Assembly (NCBI GenBank): GCA_902785755.1
Contig: CACZZO010000012.1
Location: 1 to 64,000, forward strand
Origin: an uncultured Bacteroidia bacterium
Lineage (GTDB): Bacteria > Bacteroidota > Bacteroidia > Bacteroidales > F082
Length of the DNA stretch: 64,000 bases
Direction: 5' to 3'
Under the pieces are notes generated by a model. It was not told the origin of the DNA and searched no databases. It was given only the letters and a program-made list of their open reading frames with translations. Positions 45,214-56,310 of the stretch are shown one piece after another (the stretch's first letter is position 1; the number at the start of each line of letters is the position of its first letter). Both the position numbers and the translations under genes were made by a program.

Positions 45214-48200
45214 ATGGAATCTCGACTCAAACTTGGCTTGATGATGGTGATGATGTTCGCTTTAATCATTTCAGTTTCAGCGCAAAAGCATATAGAAGAA
45301 TACAATCCCGAAGCCCTTTTCAACGAAGGCGTTTTGCTGTTCAGGAATCAGGAATATGGCGCGGCTTTGTCGACGTTTGCGCAATATCGGGCCTTGGCTA
45401 ACGACCCAAAGAAGCAACGTTGCGTGGATGCGCAGTATTACGAGGCGGTCAGTGCGCTCTATCTCGACCATTCCGATGGTCCCGCAAAGGTGATACAATT
45501 CGTGAACGACAACCCGAGCAGCACTTGGGCGAGGCACGCCAACTTTCTGTATGCCAACCATTTGTTCCAAGAAAAGAAGTACAAGGAGGCTTTGGCCATT
45601 TATGAAAAGACCGACGCTTCCTCCCTCGGCAACGACGAGGCGCAACAGATGCAGTTCAACATGGGTTATGCCTATTTCCAGTCGGGCGAACTCGACACGG
45701 CCATGCCGCTTTTCCACGGCCTGATGATGAATGAGGGCAAATATAAAGACCAAGCGAGATATTATTACGCTCATATCCAATATGTTAAACAAAGATATAA
45801 TGAGGCTTTGGACAACTTCCGCCTCTTGCGCACCCATAAGGATTTCGCCAAGGTGGTGCCTTCTTACATCATGCAAATCGACTATCTCAAAGGCGATTAC
45901 GAGTCGGTGATTGCTGACGGTCCCGACTACATTCGGCAGGCTGACAAGAAACGCAAGAGCGAGATGGCGCAGATTGTGGCCGATGCCTATTTCCAGCAGA
46001 AAAACTACGACAAAGCCCTTGAATATTACGACATTTACAAGAAAAACCTGAGCCGAGGCGTGTCGCGCGAGGCCTACTACCAGATGGGCGTGAGCAAGAT
46101 GATGAAAGGCAACTACACGGGTGCCATCGCCGACTTGCAGAAAATTGCGGGCAGCAATGACATCTTGGGGCAATATGCCTCGTATTATTTGGCTTCGTGC
46201 TATGCCAAGACAGATGAGCCGAAATATGCCCGAAGCGCGTTCCACACGGCTTATTCCGCCGGTTTCGACAAGGAACTCAGCGAGGAGGCACTGTTCGATT
46301 ACGCTCGCCTGAGCCTCATTCCCGGTGCCGACCCCTTCAACGAGGCTGTCGGACTGTTGGACAATTTCATCGCCGAACATCCCGATTCGGAGCGTAAGGC
46401 AGAGGTGGAGGAGATGGCCATCTATTTGTTGCTCAACGCGAAAGAAAACGAAGAAGCCCTGAGCCGCCTCGAAGCCATGAAGAAGAAAAGCGCGGAGTTG
46501 CAGACCGTTTACAACGACCTGTTGTATGCCACAGGTATTGACAATTACCAGAAGGGCTATTACGACAAGGCGCAGGTGTATTTCTCCAAAGTCCTGAACA
46601 GCCGCCAAAGCGCAACCCACAAGGCGCAGGCCTGTTTTTGGATGGGCGAGTCGGCCTACCAAATGGGCGACCATGCCACGGCAGGCAAGTATCTGACCCA
46701 GTTCAAAGCCATGAATGCCGCTACGGGTCTGCCCGAATATGCCCTCGCCGACTATGATTTGGGCTACATTTACTACCAAAAGCCTGACTATGATGCCGCC
46801 GAAACTTGTTTCCGCCGCTTCATCCAATCCGCCAACGACACGCAAAAGGATTTGAAATCAGATGCTTACATCCGTTTGGGCGATTGCTTCTACATGGAGC
46901 GTAACTACACCAACGCCATCAATTATTACGACCTTGCCACCCGCATCGGTAAGCGCAATGCCGACTACGCGCTTTACCAGCAGGGACTTTGCTATGGCGC
47001 GAAAGGCGATGTGAATCAGAAGATTAACATGCTCAACGATTTGGTGCAGACTTATCCAAGCACGCCATATTACGAGCAGGCTTTGTTCGAGATTGGCAAC
47101 ACTTATCTCGTCCACGGCGACAAACGCTCGGCCATCGCCAATTTCAACCGCCTCATCAAAGACCGTCCGCGCTCCACCTACACGCGCCAAGCTATGATGA
47201 AGGTCGGCATGATTTATTACAACAACAACCAGTACGACCAAGCCTTGACCAATTTGAAGAATTTGGTGGCTACTTATCCTAACACCGATGAATCGCGTGA
47301 GGCTTTGAGCATCATCCGCAGTATCTTCATGGAACAGAACAAGTTGGATGAGTATTTCGGCTATGTCAATGCCAATGGCGGTCAGGTGAAGGTGACGCAA
47401 CAGGATTCTTTAGCTTTCGCCAATGCGGAGATTTTCTACCTCGACGGTCGCTATCAGCAAGCCCAAACCGCCCTGCAATATTATTTCGACAACTTCAGCA
47501 ACGGAGCCTATTCGCTGAAGGCGCATTATTACGCCCTTGAATGTGCCGAGAAGGTCGGGACGGAGGACCAAGTCGTCACACACCTTAATTATATATTGTC
47601 GCAGCCCGATAACGATTATACCGACAACGCCCTGCTGAAAATGGCTCGCATCGAGTACGAAAAGGGCGATTATGGTAAGGCGGGTGAATACTATGAACGC
47701 CTGTCGCGCATCACCGAGGAGCCTTTGAAACGTCTCGAAGCCCTCGAAGGCAGCATGAAGAGCAATTTCTTCCTCGGCAATTATGACAAGGCCATTGAGA
47801 TGGGCGAAAGTCTGCGCGTTTCCCGCGACCTGACCGACGAGCAGGTGAACCAAATCAACCACATCATGGGCAAGTCGTATTTCGAGAAGGGCAATTATAC
47901 CGCTGCCATCGAGCGACTCGACAAGAGTGCCCGCAACGACAAGTCGGTGTATGGGGCCGAAAGCGCGTATTATTCCGCCGTGGCCTCCCTCAAGTTGAAG
48001 AAGTATGACGAGGCCGAAAACAAGGTCTTCGACATCGCCGACAACTTCTCGAAATATGATTACTGGGTCGCCAAGTCGTTCATCGCGCTCGCCGATGTGT
48101 ATGTGGCCAAGGAGAACTATTTTCAAGCCAAGGAAACACTTCGCAGCGTTATCGACAATTACAAAGGCAACGACCTGAAACAAGAAGCCCGCGCCAAACT

Positions 48201-48270
48201 TGCCGAAGTGGAACGAAAGGAACCCAAAGTGAGCAACAGCAACGGCATAGAACCCATTGAACCCGAATGA
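45214..48270 (+). CDS. Large TPR-repeat periplasmic/outer-membrane-associated protein
   Basis: A 1018-residue protein. Signal peptide MESRLKLGLMMVMMFALIISVSAQ (start 45214 chosen for that reason). The whole mature chain is made of tetratricopeptide-like helix pairs, for example RNQEYGAALSTFAQYRALAND, KYKEALAIYEKTDAS, YDKALEYYDIYKKNL and KYDEAENKVFDIADNFS. The family is typical of Bacteroidetes and lies next to a barrel-type outer membrane protein, here 162 bp downstream on the same strand. Probably a scaffold for outer-membrane or peptidoglycan assembly in the periplasm. No catalytic motif is seen. Confidence 0.88.
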   Translation: MESRLKLGLMMVMMFALIISVSAQKHIEEYNPEALFNEGVLLFRNQEYGAALSTFAQYRALANDPKKQRCVDAQYYEAVSALYLDHSDGPAKVIQFVNDNPSSTWARHANFLYANHLFQEKKYKEALAIYEKTDASSLGNDEAQQMQFNMGYAYFQSGELDTAMPLFHGLMMNEGKYKDQARYYYAHIQYVKQRYNEALDNFRLLRTHKDFAKVVPSYIMQIDYLKGDYESVIADGPDYIRQADKKRKSEMAQIVADAYFQQKNYDKALEYYDIYKKNLSRGVSREAYYQMGVSKMMKGNYTGAIADLQKIAGSNDILGQYASYYLASCYAKTDEPKYARSAFHTAYSAGFDKELSEEALFDYARLSLIPGADPFNEAVGLLDNFIAEHPDSERKAEVEEMAIYLLLNAKENEEALSRLEAMKKKSAELQTVYNDLLYATGIDNYQKGYYDKAQVYFSKVLNSRQSATHKAQACFWMGESAYQMGDHATAGKYLTQFKAMNAATGLPEYALADYDLGYIYYQKPDYDAAETCFRRFIQSANDTQKDLKSDAYIRLGDCFYMERNYTNAINYYDLATRIGKRNADYALYQQGLCYGAKGDVNQKINMLNDLVQTYPSTPYYEQALFEIGNTYLVHGDKRSAIANFNRLIKDRPRSTYTRQAMMKVGMIYYNNNQYDQALTNLKNLVATYPNTDESREALSIIRSIFMEQNKLDEYFGYVNANGGQVKVTQQDSLAFANAEIFYLDGRYQQAQTALQYYFDNFSNGAYSLKAHYYALECAEKVGTEDQVVTHLNYILSQPDNDYTDNALLKMARIEYEKGDYGKAGEYYERLSRITEEPLKRLEALEGSMKSNFFLGNYDKAIEMGESLRVSRDLTDEQVNQINHIMGKSYFEKGNYTAAIERLDKSARNDKSVYGAESAYYSAVASLKLKKYDEAENKVFDIADNFSKYDYWVAKSFIALADVYVAKENYFQAKETLRSVIDNYKGNDLKQEARAKLAEVERKEPKVSNSNGIEPIEPE

Positions 48271-48425
48271 GTCCCGAAGGGACGAACAGAACACAACGGG
48301 CGACGCGAGTCCCCGCCAAAATAGCAACAACCCAGCCCCGTAGGGGCGACATATCAATAAGCAGGCGACGTAAGTCCCTGCGTCACCCGAAAGGGGGAAC
48401 GCGACGTAAGTCCCTGCTCTAACAC
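48271..48425. repeat. Mini-hairpin repeats between the TPR and barrel genes
   Basis: GTCCC-GAA-GGGAC (48271-48283) directly after the TPR stop, GCCCC-GTA-GGGGC (48335-48347), and three copies of a CGACGYRAGTCCCYGC unit near 48301, 48366 and 48402. Same loop type (GAA/GTA) as the hairpins around the RAYT gene; a further half copy (AGCCCCGTAGAGGCG) lies near 50342. Confidence 0.75.
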
Positions 48426-48432
48426 CAAGACA

Positions 48433-50142
48433 ATGAAGAAGATAATAGCAATCCTGACCCTCGCTCTAATGAGCCTGACCGCCTTCGCCCAACACGACGA
48501 ACAAGTCACCGTGGAAGGCAAATACCGTCCCAAGGTAAACAAAGTCAACAAGTTGCAGTTGCAGCCTGAAACGCCGCAACCCTCGTATAACTATCCTAAT
48601 TCCGAGGTGAACCCCATCGAGGCCAAGCAAAAATTCGCCTTGGATTTGGAGAAAATCGCCCCGACAGGCTTCGCCGCGAAGAAAGACCAGCTTGTCACCC
48701 CGACCAACAACTTCCTCATGGCTGGCCTCGGCACACGCATCTCACCGGTTTTCCTCTACAAGCACAACTCCATGTTGACCAAGACTTTAGGCCTCGGCGT
48801 GGGCGTGAAGCATAACTCTTCGTGGCTGAACATCAAGGACTACGCGCCGTCGAGTTATATGAACAATGCTTTCGATGTAAATCTGTCGTATGAGGATATG
48901 GGAATGTACAGGTTGGAAGGCAGGGTGTTTTTCGACAATGACATGAATCATTATTATGGCGTGAATCTTGTTGAAATGCCCTTGACCGACGAACAAATCG
49001 AGGCGTTCTGCCCAAGGCAGGTGTATAATACGATTGGCGCTTTTGTGAAATTGGATGCCAAGGGCTATCCTTTGGGGGTGCCAGTCGATCCGGGTGCCAT
49101 CAAGTATCGGTATGCATTTGACCAATTTGGGTGTGGCGATGGATTGTTGGAATTCGACTATTCCTATGTTTTATACCCTGCTGCTTGGTACAAGAAAGGA
49201 ACGTCTTCAAAAAGGATAAAAGTGGATGTCGATTTGGATTTCAATCACTATAAATGTCTGGATTCCTTGAGAAACAGAGGTTTTGGCCGATTGAACCCAA
49301 GTTTTGAGATGGCAGGCGATTTCTATCGACTTCATTTGGGGGCTTCTGTTGATGGATTTGTTGCCAAAGATGACAGGAAAGTTACCATTAGGCCCGATGT
49401 GAGCGGTAGCCTGTTTGTCTTGGACAAGAAATTGGAGTTTTATGCAGGCCTGAATGGAGGCCAAAGCCTGGTGACTTTTGGTGACATTATCAAAGAGAAT
49501 CCTTTTGTGTGGCAGTTGCAGGTGCCCGACTTTCGGGTAAAGAATGTGAAACTCGGTTTCGACGGTGGTGTGCGCACCAATATTGCCGAAATCGTCGATT
49601 TGCATTTGGGCGTGCGCTATCGCCATACTGAGAATGACCCATTCTTTGTTCTGAAATATGAATTTGTTGATAATGAAATAATTAATAATAAGTTTGGTTT
49701 GCTTTACGACGAAACTAAATTAGTGACCATTTTGACCGATGTCCGTGTCAAGTTGCGCAACAGCCTCACCGCCGATTTGGGCTTTGCCTACAACAACTGC
49801 AAACCGACCACAGAGGAATACGCTTGGTATCGCCCCACCACGGAAGGCAAACTGAAACTGACATACGATTTCAACGACAAGCTGTCTTTCAATACGAGTT
49901 TCCTCTATCAAGGCGGACGCTATGCCTTGGTGCAAGGCGATTCCGGCTCAAATTGGATGGGTTGGGGGCCTGAAAAACTAAAGGATGTCGTCGACCTTAG
50001 CCTCGGCGCGGATTACAAGGTGAACGACCAAATCTCGGCTTTTGCCTTGATTGACAATGTGGCTTGCCAGAAATACCAACTCTATTACAATTATCCCGTG
50101 ACGGGCATACAGTTCTTCGCTGGCGTGAAGTTGAGATTCTGA
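48433..50142 (+). CDS. Outer-membrane beta-barrel protein (receptor-like, without plug)
   Basis: A 569-residue outer membrane protein. Signal peptide MKKIIAILTLALMSLTAFAQ; a short region (HDEQVTVEGKYRPKVNKVNKL) resembles the start of a TonB-receptor N-terminal segment; then alternating beta strands with aromatic girdles up to a C-terminal Phe (QLYYNYPVTGIQFFAGVKLRF), the classical Omp85-recognised ending. No plug domain (no GEVVV/NPG motif) is seen, so it is not a standard TonB receptor. It follows the TPR protein on the same strand and is likely its partner in the outer membrane. Confidence 0.85.
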   Translation: MKKIIAILTLALMSLTAFAQHDEQVTVEGKYRPKVNKVNKLQLQPETPQPSYNYPNSEVNPIEAKQKFALDLEKIAPTGFAAKKDQLVTPTNNFLMAGLGTRISPVFLYKHNSMLTKTLGLGVGVKHNSSWLNIKDYAPSSYMNNAFDVNLSYEDMGMYRLEGRVFFDNDMNHYYGVNLVEMPLTDEQIEAFCPRQVYNTIGAFVKLDAKGYPLGVPVDPGAIKYRYAFDQFGCGDGLLEFDYSYVLYPAAWYKKGTSSKRIKVDVDLDFNHYKCLDSLRNRGFGRLNPSFEMAGDFYRLHLGASVDGFVAKDDRKVTIRPDVSGSLFVLDKKLEFYAGLNGGQSLVTFGDIIKENPFVWQLQVPDFRVKNVKLGFDGGVRTNIAEIVDLHLGVRYRHTENDPFFVLKYEFVDNEIINNKFGLLYDETKLVTILTDVRVKLRNSLTADLGFAYNNCKPTTEEYAWYRPTTEGKLKLTYDFNDKLSFNTSFLYQGGRYALVQGDSGSNWMGWGPEKLKDVVDLSLGADYKVNDQISAFALIDNVACQKYQLYYNYPVTGIQFFAGVKLRF

Positions 50143-50350
50143 GTTTTTTAAAACATCAATTATCAGCAATTTATCACGAATTTTCTGAAATTGTTTTTGA
50201 AAATTCGTGTTCAATTCATGGAAATTCGTGTGTGAAAACAAAATGGATTTGAAGCCTTAAAAAGCCGCTTATTTCAAAAATCGATTTCTTTTTGTTTCGG
50301 TGTGCGAAAAAATGACCGTTTCCAAAATTTGCCCATTTTCAGCCCCGTAG

Positions 50351-52429
<2,079 letters not shown>

Positions 52430-52455
52430 TTGCTGAAAATCAAGTGAATATTTAA

Positions 52456-52488
52456 AAAAGAGAGCGACTTTTTTAGTCGCTCTCTTTC
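52456..52488. terminator. Bidirectional terminator between gyrB and the convergent T9SS gene
   Basis: AAGAGAGCGAC (from 52458) and GTCGCTCTCTT (to about 52486) form a perfect 11-bp stem, with A-rich and T-rich sequence on the two sides; it can stop both genes. Confidence 0.88.
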
Positions 52489-53370
52489 TCATTTCTTGAT
52501 CAACCTGCGGGTTTGCGCAAAACTGTCAGTGACTAACTTGACGAGATAAGTCCCGGCGGGCAATGCCTCGATCGAGATTTCCATCCTTTCGGAATCATTC
52601 TCAAGGGTTTTGACAAGCTGCCCGGTGAGGTCGTAAATCTCGCATTGGTGGATAACCTCCTCGCTCTCAATCGTCAAGCGGTCTGTTGCAGGGTTGGGAT
52701 AGACGACGAGGCTGATGCTCTCGTTTTCGTCCACAGCGAGGTTGTTCAAAAAGTCGTAGGTTTGCGGAGCCGACACGGTGCTGCCCTCGAGATATATGCT
52801 CACGGAATGTTCACCATTTTCGAGGCCTGTCACATCAAGCAGAATGTTGCCGTCGCCCACGGCACCTGTCTGCTCGGTGTTTTCATCATTGTCGAACCAG
52901 CAGTGGTAGGCGAGGTCGCTTAACGACTCGGTCTTGATGAAGAGGTAGTCGTGCGTGGCGCTGTAGTTTTCGTCCTTGACCGTCAGGTGGATGGTGTGCA
53001 TCCCCGTGGTGAGGCTGCTGACATCAATTTGGAAAATGCCATTGCTCACCGAGCCGTGGTGCATCTCGTTGTCATTGTTGTCGAACCAATAACGGTACTC
53101 TAACGAGGAGGCTCCAACGGTCGAAACTTTGTGGAAAAGGGTTCCGTACACGGGCGTGGAGGTGCTGTCGGTCAGGTAATAGTGGAGGGTGTGGATGCCG
53201 TCGGGGAGCTGGCTCACGTCGATTTCGCCATCCCAAGTGTCGCCGCTGAAAGTCTTGGTCGCGTTCTGCCCGTAGTTTCCGTCGAACCAGTAGCGGCAGG
53301 TGCGCGTGGTTTGGGCACTCAACCCAAGGCACAGCAGCAAGCTGAAGATTGTTAATACATATCGTTTCAT
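52489..53370 (-). CDS. T9SS-secreted protein with three YWFD repeats
   Basis: A 293-residue protein. Signal peptide MKRYVLTIFSLLLCLGLSAQ (start 53370). Three repeats of about 70 residues start CRYWFDGNYGQNATKTF, YRYWFDNNDNEMHHGSV and YHCWFDNDENTEQTGAV, each followed by an LPDGIHTLHYYLTD- or TGMHTIHLTVKD-like strand. A T9SS type A domain ends the protein (YPNPATDRLTIESEEVIH ... TYLVKLVTDSF). The repeat type looks like a small all-beta module common in Bacteroidetes secreted proteins. It starts 19 bp after the beta-helix gene, so both are one operon. Confidence 0.85.
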   Translation of the reverse strand: MKRYVLTIFSLLLCLGLSAQTTRTCRYWFDGNYGQNATKTFSGDTWDGEIDVSQLPDGIHTLHYYLTDSTSTPVYGTLFHKVSTVGASSLEYRYWFDNNDNEMHHGSVSNGIFQIDVSSLTTGMHTIHLTVKDENYSATHDYLFIKTESLSDLAYHCWFDNDENTEQTGAVGDGNILLDVTGLENGEHSVSIYLEGSTVSAPQTYDFLNNLAVDENESISLVVYPNPATDRLTIESEEVIHQCEIYDLTGQLVKTLENDSERMEISIEALPAGTYLVKLVTDSFAQTRRLIKK

Positions 53371-53389
53371 GGCTTCAGTGTTTTGGGTT

Positions 53390-54388
53390 TCACTTGTTGC
53401 CGTCAATCACCTCGATGTGGATGTTCAGCTTGCCGTCGGGGGTGGAATGTTGGCCGACCGTGGTGCGGTAGGTCGTCATGTAAGTAGGACGTGTGCTGTA
53501 GGGCATGTTGCCACCGTAGATGCCCACCTCGGTGCCATCCAGACCATGGTATTGGGCGGCGACATCGCCTCTCAAGATAAGAGGCTCCGTTTCCCATACC
53601 AAAGCATTATAATTCCCATTAAAGAACTCGAAAACATCCAGCATCTGATCAAAAACCCAACAATTATGATGCGAACACCCATCAAACATAGAACCCCAGC
53701 TTATGCAATTATAAGCCACGCTATTCCCATACATACCACCTCCTCCAATGATACTATTATATGCAGACAAATTATATTGTCCAGAATTTAACCAGATGTA
53801 GGAATTATAGATCTGGATGGTGTTGTTGGGTTGATTTGTTATTTCACTGCGGCAATCCCAAACCACACAGTTGCGGAATGTGGTGTTATGGAAATTATCT
53901 TCTCTGAACCATCTAATCTTGCAATTGATAAACTCGGCATCGTTCATTCCAGCTGACGATCCTTCGGAGCCCCATTTGATTTCTTTGATATTACATCTGA
54001 TAAAGACCGGGGCATTCTGGCCGTTCACTGTGATTACACCATCGAAGAAGATACCCTCAACAGTCAAGACGGCGGGAGCATAAGAATTCCAAGTCTGAAA
54101 ATCTCCCGCGATAATGGTGGGAAGTGTGTTTAGTTCGTCATCGCTAACGCAGCCCACACCGCGCAAGGTGATGGCTTTGCCAAGGTCGCTCGCATTAAAG
54201 GTGCCGCTTGAAAGGGTGATGATGTCACCGGTTGAGGCGGCGGCATCATAGGCTTCTGCAAAAGCGTCAGCACCGTAGAAGGTGGTAATCTCGTCGCCAT
54301 GCTGTAGCAGGGCGGTTTGGGTGCTGTTTTGTGCAAAAACCAGCATCGTCGCGCATAAAAGCGCCATAAGTAAGAATGATTTTTTCAT
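53390..54388 (-). CDS. Secreted right-handed beta-helix-like protein
   Basis: A 332-residue exported protein: signal MKKSFLLMALLCATMLVFAQ, then short repeating turns with small and Asn residues (FFDGVITVNGQNAPVFIRCNI, AEFINCKIRWF, TTFRNCVVWDC, IQIYNSYIWLNSG, YNLSAYNSIIGGGG), which is the pattern of a right-handed parallel beta-helix. No T9SS sorting domain is seen. It forms an operon with the YWFD/T9SS gene and stands downstream of a membrane-spanning AraC-type regulator. Possible role in polysaccharide or surface interactions; no lyase catalytic motif is recognised. Confidence 0.8.
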   Translation of the reverse strand: MKKSFLLMALLCATMLVFAQNSTQTALLQHGDEITTFYGADAFAEAYDAAASTGDIITLSSGTFNASDLGKAITLRGVGCVSDDELNTLPTIIAGDFQTWNSYAPAVLTVEGIFFDGVITVNGQNAPVFIRCNIKEIKWGSEGSSAGMNDAEFINCKIRWFREDNFHNTTFRNCVVWDCRSEITNQPNNTIQIYNSYIWLNSGQYNLSAYNSIIGGGGMYGNSVAYNCISWGSMFDGCSHHNCWVFDQMLDVFEFFNGNYNALVWETEPLILRGDVAAQYHGLDGTEVGIYGGNMPYSTRPTYMTTYRTTVGQHSTPDGKLNIHIEVIDGNK

Positions 54389-54438
54389 TGTTTAAGGTAT
54401 TAAATGTTAATTACGAAATGTTGATTACAAATTTGTCG

Positions 54439-54512
54439 CAAAATTCGACATTCAAAAAGGATTGTGTACTTACAAATCGTCAAAATCTACTTACAATTGA
54501 TGTTTTGTAAGT
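54439..54512 (-). promoter_or_regulatory. Operator-like ACTTACAA boxes and weak promoter
   Basis: ACTTACAA at 54468-54475 and 54489-54496 (21 bp apart) and an inverted TTGTAAGT at 54505-54512. A weak -7 element GAATTTTG (minus strand, 54439-54446) puts the first box over the -33 region of the beta-helix operon. The spacing suits an AraC-type activator. Confidence 0.55.
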
Positions 54513-54518
54513 GAATTC

Positions 54519-56243
54519 TTACTGATTATTGCTTTTCCATTCGGAAGGCGTCATGCCGACGATGGCCTTGAAAGCGCGGAAGAAGGTCGTCTCGTTCGCA
54601 AACCCCGACTCCATCCACACCTCCGAGGCGCGAGTGTCGGGATTACTGAACAACAACCGCTTGGCATGTTCCACGCGATAGGTGTTGACGAACTGGGAGA
54701 ACGAACAATGTCGCAGGTTGTTGATACAGGCCGACAATGCATTGCGGTTGCAGCCTGCCGCCGTCGCCACATCAGACAGCTTCAGGCCGCTATTCAAATA
54801 AAGATGCTGCTCCTCCATCAACTGGCAGACATGCTGCAGTAGCTCTTCATCCGCTTCATTGGTCGTTGGTGCCACGAGGTCGGTCGTTTCGTCTGTTTCG
54901 TTGGCTTCGTCGGGCTCTTCCACCTTATCATCCTCGCGCGGCGTTGCTTTTCGTGCACGATATTTAATAAGGTACGCGAGGAGTGCAGCCACAAGCGCCA
55001 AGCCTATCCCTACCCACAGCCACGGGAACGAGGCACGGGCGGCCAACAGCGGCGCATCAGGATGGACGCGCAGCACCACCACGGAATTGTAGGGTTTGTA
55101 GTTGGAAGTGCTGTAGGGGTTGTAGTTGGAAGTGCCGAGACCACCTGTAAGGATGAGATTGCCGTCGGAGTTAAGGACGGGCCATGTGGGACCTATGGCA
55201 AGCAGGGGGTCGGTATAATAGAGTGTCATTGGTGCCGGATACTCCGTATAATCCACACATAGCACATAAACCCGTTTGCTTGGGCAAAAGCCCACCAAAT
55301 AACCCCGTCCGCGCTGTCTGTCCACCACGGGGAAATGATACTGGATGCTGTCGCCTTGGAACACCTTCGGCACCGCACAAGTGGTTGAAAGTAGGCTGAA
55401 TTCGGTGCCTCGGGTCTTGACAAAACCTATTTGACCTTCGGCGTTTTCCACGGGCAGCAAGTAGGCGTAGTCGCCCGTAGCTTCGTCGCCGATAAAACAA
55501 AGCTCACTCATTTGGGGAATGTCGTAGGCCAACGGTCGCCATTCATCGAGCAACGATGCATGGAAAGGCTCGCCCCGCAGTTGGTCAACGATGATGCTGT
55601 CAGGACGAATACCACTAACATGCTTTGTGTCTAAACTACTGAATATCATTACATTGTCAACAGCCGTGCGAAGTATGTAGGGACAGGAACGCTTTGCGGC
55701 AACCTCCTTGATGGGGCTGAAGGTTTTTTGGCCATCAAACAGTTCCATGCCGTCCTTGCTATACCAATTGCCTGAAATCACCACACGACCGCTGTCGATT
55801 TCAGTGGCGGAGAAGTTGCTGCGTTTCATGTCCATGCAGCCGAAGCCCTCGCAGGTATGGGTGACGGGGTCGTACCATTCAGCCGTGAAAGTTTGCCCGA
55901 TGCCCAACGGCTCATTGGCACCGCCACAGGCCAGCACTTTGCCAGATTTCAATGGAACGACAATGCCGAAGTCGTGCGCATAGACCATTTGCACCGTATG
56001 CCAAGTGCCGCAGCTGAAATACTCTGCCGTGGCCGTTGGAACGAAACCCGTGGTGTGCCCCCCGATGACCGTTAGTTCGCCATTGACAATGAAGGTGCAG
56101 TGGCCGTAACGGGGGATATTGAGGTCGGGTAGTTGCTCGGTTTCCAACTTTTTTGGAGTCAGACCTACACTCTCCGACGAGTGCATTGCAAGCAAGGATG
56201 CCGATGCCAGTAGGATGATTATTATAATAAGGTATCTTTTCAT
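54519..56243 (-). CDS. Membrane-spanning kelch-propeller / AraC-type regulator
   Basis: A 574-residue one-component regulator. Residues 1-20 form a hydrophobic signal or anchor (RYLIIIIILLASASLLAM). Residues about 35-390 are a six- or seven-bladed kelch/galactose-oxidase-like propeller (PRYGHCTFIVNGELTVIGGHT, SGKVLACGGANEPL, NSDGNLILTGGLG). A transmembrane helix (PWLWVGIGLALVAALLAYLI) leads to an acidic linker and an AraC HTH domain (LKLSDVATAAGCNRNALSACINN; EVWMESGFANETTFFRAFKAIVGMTPSEW). There is no histidine kinase or receiver domain, so signal goes directly from periplasm to DNA. A duplicated TSNYNPYS / TSNYKPYN sits at about 373-388. It probably controls the operon beginning at 54388. 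Confidence 0.88.
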   Translation of the reverse strand: MKRYLIIIIILLASASLLAMHSSESVGLTPKKLETEQLPDLNIPRYGHCTFIVNGELTVIGGHTTGFVPTATAEYFSCGTWHTVQMVYAHDFGIVVPLKSGKVLACGGANEPLGIGQTFTAEWYDPVTHTCEGFGCMDMKRSNFSATEIDSGRVVISGNWYSKDGMELFDGQKTFSPIKEVAAKRSCPYILRTAVDNVMIFSSLDTKHVSGIRPDSIIVDQLRGEPFHASLLDEWRPLAYDIPQMSELCFIGDEATGDYAYLLPVENAEGQIGFVKTRGTEFSLLSTTCAVPKVFQGDSIQYHFPVVDRQRGRGYLVGFCPSKRVYVLCVDYTEYPAPMTLYYTDPLLAIGPTWPVLNSDGNLILTGGLGTSNYNPYSTSNYKPYNSVVVLRVHPDAPLLAARASFPWLWVGIGLALVAALLAYLIKYRARKATPREDDKVEEPDEANETDETTDLVAPTTNEADEELLQHVCQLMEEQHLYLNSGLKLSDVATAAGCNRNALSACINNLRHCSFSQFVNTYRVEHAKRLLFSNPDTRASEVWMESGFANETTFFRAFKAIVGMTPSEWKSNNQ

Positions 56244-56310
56244 CAGACTTTGAACAAGAGTGCAAAGATAATTATTTTATTTCTCTTGTCCATTTCAAGT
56301 TTTATTCCTC

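Noticed and set aside
48271-48432. Rho-independent terminator after the TPR gene
   Set aside because: The hairpins are short and none is followed by a U-run; they fit the REP-type repeats instead.
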